From the NCBI GenBank assembly GCA_020726005.1, contig DYTL01000040.1, positions 1 through 7,088 on the forward strand: a stretch of 7,088 nucleotides of DNA. The letters are read 5' to 3'. A model generated the notes under the pieces. It did no database searches. It worked only from the letters and a program-made list of their open reading frames with translations, and had not been told where the DNA came from. A program made the translations under genes and the position numbers. The DNA is from Microcaldota archaeon. Its GTDB lineage: Archaea > Micrarchaeota > Micrarchaeia > Anstonellales > Bilamarchaeaceae. Each line of letters begins with the position of its first letter. Position 1 is the first letter of the stretch. Below, one piece after another: positions 4,431 through 7,088 of the stretch.

Positions 4431-6245
4431 ATGCTCAAAAAAATCAAAAATGAGATTTCAATTTTGCTTTCAAAAACTACTAGTATAAGTGAAAATAAAA
4501 TATTTGCATCACTTGAAATACCGAAAAACAATGTTGGGGATTTGAGTTCTAAAATAGCTTTTGGTTTAGCAAAAGAACAAAAAAAAAGCCCAATTGAAAT
4601 TGCAAAAGAGATAGTTGCGAAAATTCCTGAGCATAAATACATTGAAAGAACGGTTGCCGTAGGACCATATATAAATTTCTTTTTTTCTCATGCATATTTT
4701 AATGAAATTGCAAAAGAAATTGCAAAAAATCCTGATTATGGAAAACAAGACGGAAAAAATGAAAAAATAATTGTTGAATTTCCCTCTGTGAATCCAAATA
4801 AACCATGGCATATAGGACACTTAAGGAACGCTTTGCTTGGAGATTCAATTGCGCGTATACTCTCATTTAGCGGAAAACGCGTTGAAACTATGGATTACAT
4901 TGATGACTTGGGATTGCAGGTTGCACAAAGTTTTTACGGGTATTTAAATTCAACAAAAAATCCTGATAAAAAATTGGATCATTGGATTGGAGAACAATAT
5001 GTACATATCGCATCGGAAATTGAAAAAAATCCGCAAATAGATAAAAAAATAAGGGATTTGCTTAAAAAAATTGAACATGGAAATAATGAAATTGCTGAAA
5101 AAGCGCGCAAATTGAGTGAAGATGTAGTAAAAGCACAATATGAAACAAATTTTGCACTTGGAATTTATCACGATGTACTAATTTTTGAAAGTGACATAAC
5201 CAGAACAATTTTTAATAAAGGAATGAAAAAACTTAAAACAAGTAATGCAATTCATTTGGAAAAAGAAGGAAAAAATGCCGGTTGTTTGGTTATTCAGCTT
5301 GGAGAAAAGTTTAAGGAAATGAAAAATGACCAAAAAGTACTTATACGAAGCGATGGAACCGCAACATATATAGGGAAAGATGTAATATTTCAACTTTGGA
5401 AATTTGGATTGCTTTCAGATAATTTTGAAGTTTATTCTGATTTTATAAAGCAACCGAATGGAAAAATTGCTTATAAGACCTCTTCTAAAGGAGAAAAAAT
5501 GCAATTTGGGAAAGCTGATGTAGTTATAAATATTATTGGAACCGAACAAAGTTATCCGCAAGAAGTAATTAAAGAAACTTTTTCAGCGCTTGGATATGTT
5601 AAAGAAGCACAAAATTTTATTCATCTTGCATATGAACACGCTGTTCTTCCAAAAGGAAAATTTTCTGGAAGAAAAGGAACATGGATTAGGTATACAACAG
5701 ATGAATTCATAGCTGAAGCAAAATCACGCGCATTAGAAAAAATCACAAAGGAAATGAGTGAGATAGATAAACAAGAAACCGCGGAAACAGTAGGAATTGC
5801 AGCAATAAAATTTTCTTTTTTAAAAACTAGTCCAGAAAAGAAAATTATTTTTGATTGGGATATTGCGCTTTCGTTCGAGGGAGATTCAGGTCCATATCTA
5901 CAATATGCATACGTGCGCGCACTCGGAATTTTAAGTAAGTGGAACGGAGAAATAAATTCACTTTTTGCTAGTGAAGAATATAATAATGAGGAAAAAATGC
6001 TCTTAAATCAAATTTCTATTTTTAGTGAAGTCGTAGAAAGAGCAGCCATGGATTTAAGACCGCATTATATCGCGGATTATACACTTAAACTTGCAACTTT
6101 GTTTAATAAATTCTACACAAAAAATCAAGTACTCAATGCTGAAGAAAAAGATAAAATAAAAAGATTAACAATAGTTGCTGCTTGCACGAATACACTTAGA
6201 AATGCACTTTATTTATTAGGAATAACCGCACCAAAACAAATGTAA
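4431..6245 (+). CDS. argS: Arginyl-tRNA synthetase
   Basis: Class I synthetase that charges tRNA-Arg with arginine in the cytoplasm. At 604 residues it is full length. The N-terminal Add-1 domain covers about residues 1-90. The HIGH motif is in NPNKPWHIGHLRNALLGD (121-138). The KMSKS-equivalent loop is KFSGRKG (410-416), where arginyl enzymes usually have KMSxRKG. SGPYLQYAYVRA (486-497) precedes the α-helical DALR anticodon-binding domain, which ends in the typical LLGITAPKQM. Like other class I enzymes of this type it would need tRNA for arginine activation. The start fits both length and the nearby TATA box. Its stop is 4 bp from the end of the converging RIO1 gene. Identification is secure. 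Confidence 0.97.
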   Translation: MLKKIKNEISILLSKTTSISENKIFASLEIPKNNVGDLSSKIAFGLAKEQKKSPIEIAKEIVAKIPEHKYIERTVAVGPYINFFFSHAYFNEIAKEIAKNPDYGKQDGKNEKIIVEFPSVNPNKPWHIGHLRNALLGDSIARILSFSGKRVETMDYIDDLGLQVAQSFYGYLNSTKNPDKKLDHWIGEQYVHIASEIEKNPQIDKKIRDLLKKIEHGNNEIAEKARKLSEDVVKAQYETNFALGIYHDVLIFESDITRTIFNKGMKKLKTSNAIHLEKEGKNAGCLVIQLGEKFKEMKNDQKVLIRSDGTATYIGKDVIFQLWKFGLLSDNFEVYSDFIKQPNGKIAYKTSSKGEKMQFGKADVVINIIGTEQSYPQEVIKETFSALGYVKEAQNFIHLAYEHAVLPKGKFSGRKGTWIRYTTDEFIAEAKSRALEKITKEMSEIDKQETAETVGIAAIKFSFLKTSPEKKIIFDWDIALSFEGDSGPYLQYAYVRALGILSKWNGEINSLFASEEYNNEEKMLLNQISIFSEVVERAAMDLRPHYIADYTLKLATLFNKFYTKNQVLNAEEKDKIKRLTIVAACTNTLRNALYLLGITAPKQM

Positions 6246-6249
6246 TTAT

Positions 6250-6993
6250 TTATGTTCTTATTTTGTTTAAGGTTTCCTTAAAATCACGCGTAAAACCGAA
6301 TTTCTTAAAAAAGTTTAATATATTTTTTACATCGCGCTCTAAAAATTCTTCTGCTTTTGGATGAGAAAGAACAATTCCCTGCCCAAAATCAATAAGATAT
6401 GGAATTTTGTTCTTTGCAATCATAATATTATATTCGCTTAAATCCGCATGCACTAATTTTGCCTTGTACATTTTTTGTATATTTTGGATTATTGCATCTA
6501 AAAAACATTCTTTGCACACTGTTTGTATAAGTTGAGGGTATGGAAGTCCATTCTCACCTAAAAAACTCATTACTAAAACATTGCCTTCTAAGAAAAACGG
6601 TTTTGGTGCGTTAACTCCCGCCTGTTCGCAGATTTCAAGATTACTAAATTCTTTTCTTGCAAATAGATAAACCACCTCCCTTTCGTTCCATCTTATATTT
6701 TTGAAGCGTGAATCACCTAAAATATATTTTTGTTTTCTAAAAAAAGGAGAAGTCATAATTTTATATATCTTTATTGCTACGTTTGCTCCTGAAGGAGTTG
6801 TTGCTTTAAATATGTTCGCTTCTTTTCCAGTAGAAACAGGATAATCCAAATTGCTAATTATTCCTTTTTTCATTATTTTAGAAATATGTAGAAGCGTGCG
6901 CTTATCAAAGACCTCTTCTTCTATTTTCTGGCGTTCCTTAAGCTGATAATTTTCTTTTAGCGGTTTCTTTTTAGTTCTTGAAGATTTGTTCAT
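6250..6993 (-). CDS. rio1: RIO1-family serine/threonine protein kinase/ATPase
   Basis: An atypical kinase that acts in maturation of the small ribosomal subunit. The 247 residues are near normal for archaeal RIO1. Motifs in order are the nucleotide-binding loop STGKEANIFKA (54-64), lysine K75 in VAIKIYK, the RIO-specific region up to about residue 112, the hinge VLVMSFLG (139-146), the catalytic loop LVHADLSEYN (180-189, D184 and N189), and the metal-binding IDFGQG (201-206, D202), the site where RIO kinases form a phospho-aspartate. A basic stretch (KSSRTKKKPLK, 3-13) opens the protein, suiting RNA or ribosome contact. There is no winged-helix domain at the N-terminus, which rules out RIO2. 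It converges on argS, separated by 4 bp. Identification is secure. Confidence 0.94.
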   Translation of the reverse strand: MNKSSRTKKKPLKENYQLKERQKIEEEVFDKRTLLHISKIMKKGIISNLDYPVSTGKEANIFKATTPSGANVAIKIYKIMTSPFFRKQKYILGDSRFKNIRWNEREVVYLFARKEFSNLEICEQAGVNAPKPFFLEGNVLVMSFLGENGLPYPQLIQTVCKECFLDAIIQNIQKMYKAKLVHADLSEYNIMIAKNKIPYLIDFGQGIVLSHPKAEEFLERDVKNILNFFKKFGFTRDFKETLNKIRT

Positions 6994-7088
6994 AGTTTTT
7001 TATTATTGCTATAATACTTAATCTTATCGGATAGATCTCAAATCAGTAATTCCGAACATCTTCTACAACTAAACCATTCGCGCGAACC

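Noticed and set aside
4566..5393. Several minus-strand open frames inside argS
   Set aside because: All are antisense to argS, and their Phe/Ile/Tyr-rich composition is the complement of its Lys/Asn/Glu-rich codons.
7038..7088. Possible end of another minus-strand gene upstream of rio1
   Set aside because: Two frames run from the edge to stops at 7043 and 7038 (14 and 16 codons). Neither is long enough to recognise, so no call is possible from this window.

Overview
The window looks like part of a compact, strongly A+T-rich archaeal genome. Every recognisable gene is archaeal-type informational or housekeeping: both subunits of the archaeal/eukaryotic-type primase, a RIO1 kinase, an archaeal-type arginyl-tRNA synthetase, the archaea-specific GTP-dependent dephospho-CoA kinase family (DUF359), a stand-alone PRC-barrel protein and a MIP18/SufT-like Fe-S protein. 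The split tRNA gene has introns of the archaeal bulge-helix-bulge kind. Tight packing, overlapping gene ends and a multi-intron tRNA suggest a small-genome lineage such as a DPANN archaeon. That placement is inference; nothing here fixes the taxon.

Layout. Positions 1-364 (+) hold the end of an unrecognised reading frame, open to the window edge. Convergent to it, on the minus strand, lies a priL-priS pair (2401-357) whose stop and start overlap by one base. Upstream of priL on the same strand is the least obvious feature: a tRNA-Leu(CAA) gene at 2764-2483 in three exons. A 37-nt intron sits at canonical position 37/38, and a 159-nt, highly structured intron sits in the T-loop at 59/60. It fills a stretch that otherwise looks non-coding. 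On the plus strand, a PRC-barrel protein (2894-3139) is followed after 2 nt by a 61-residue two-helix membrane protein (3142-3327). The end of the latter overlaps by 50 bp a converging minus-strand pair (4143-3278): a MIP18/SufT-like protein, then dephospho-CoA kinase. A 287-bp divergent promoter region leads to argS (4431-6245, +). argS ends 4 bp from the convergent end of the RIO1 kinase gene (6993-6250, -).

How the genes relate. PriL and PriS form the replicative primase, and PriL carries a 4Fe-4S cluster. The MIP18-like protein belongs to a family that helps mature Fe-S proteins and could serve clients such as PriL, but no link closer than the shared window is visible. tRNA-Leu, ArgS and RIO1 (small ribosomal subunit maturation) serve translation, and dephospho-CoA kinase makes CoA. 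The PRC-barrel/membrane-protein pair resembles, loosely, the PRC-barrel adaptors of archaeal cell division. The most notable feature is the two-intron tRNA gene. I found no mobile element, CRISPR array or defence system.
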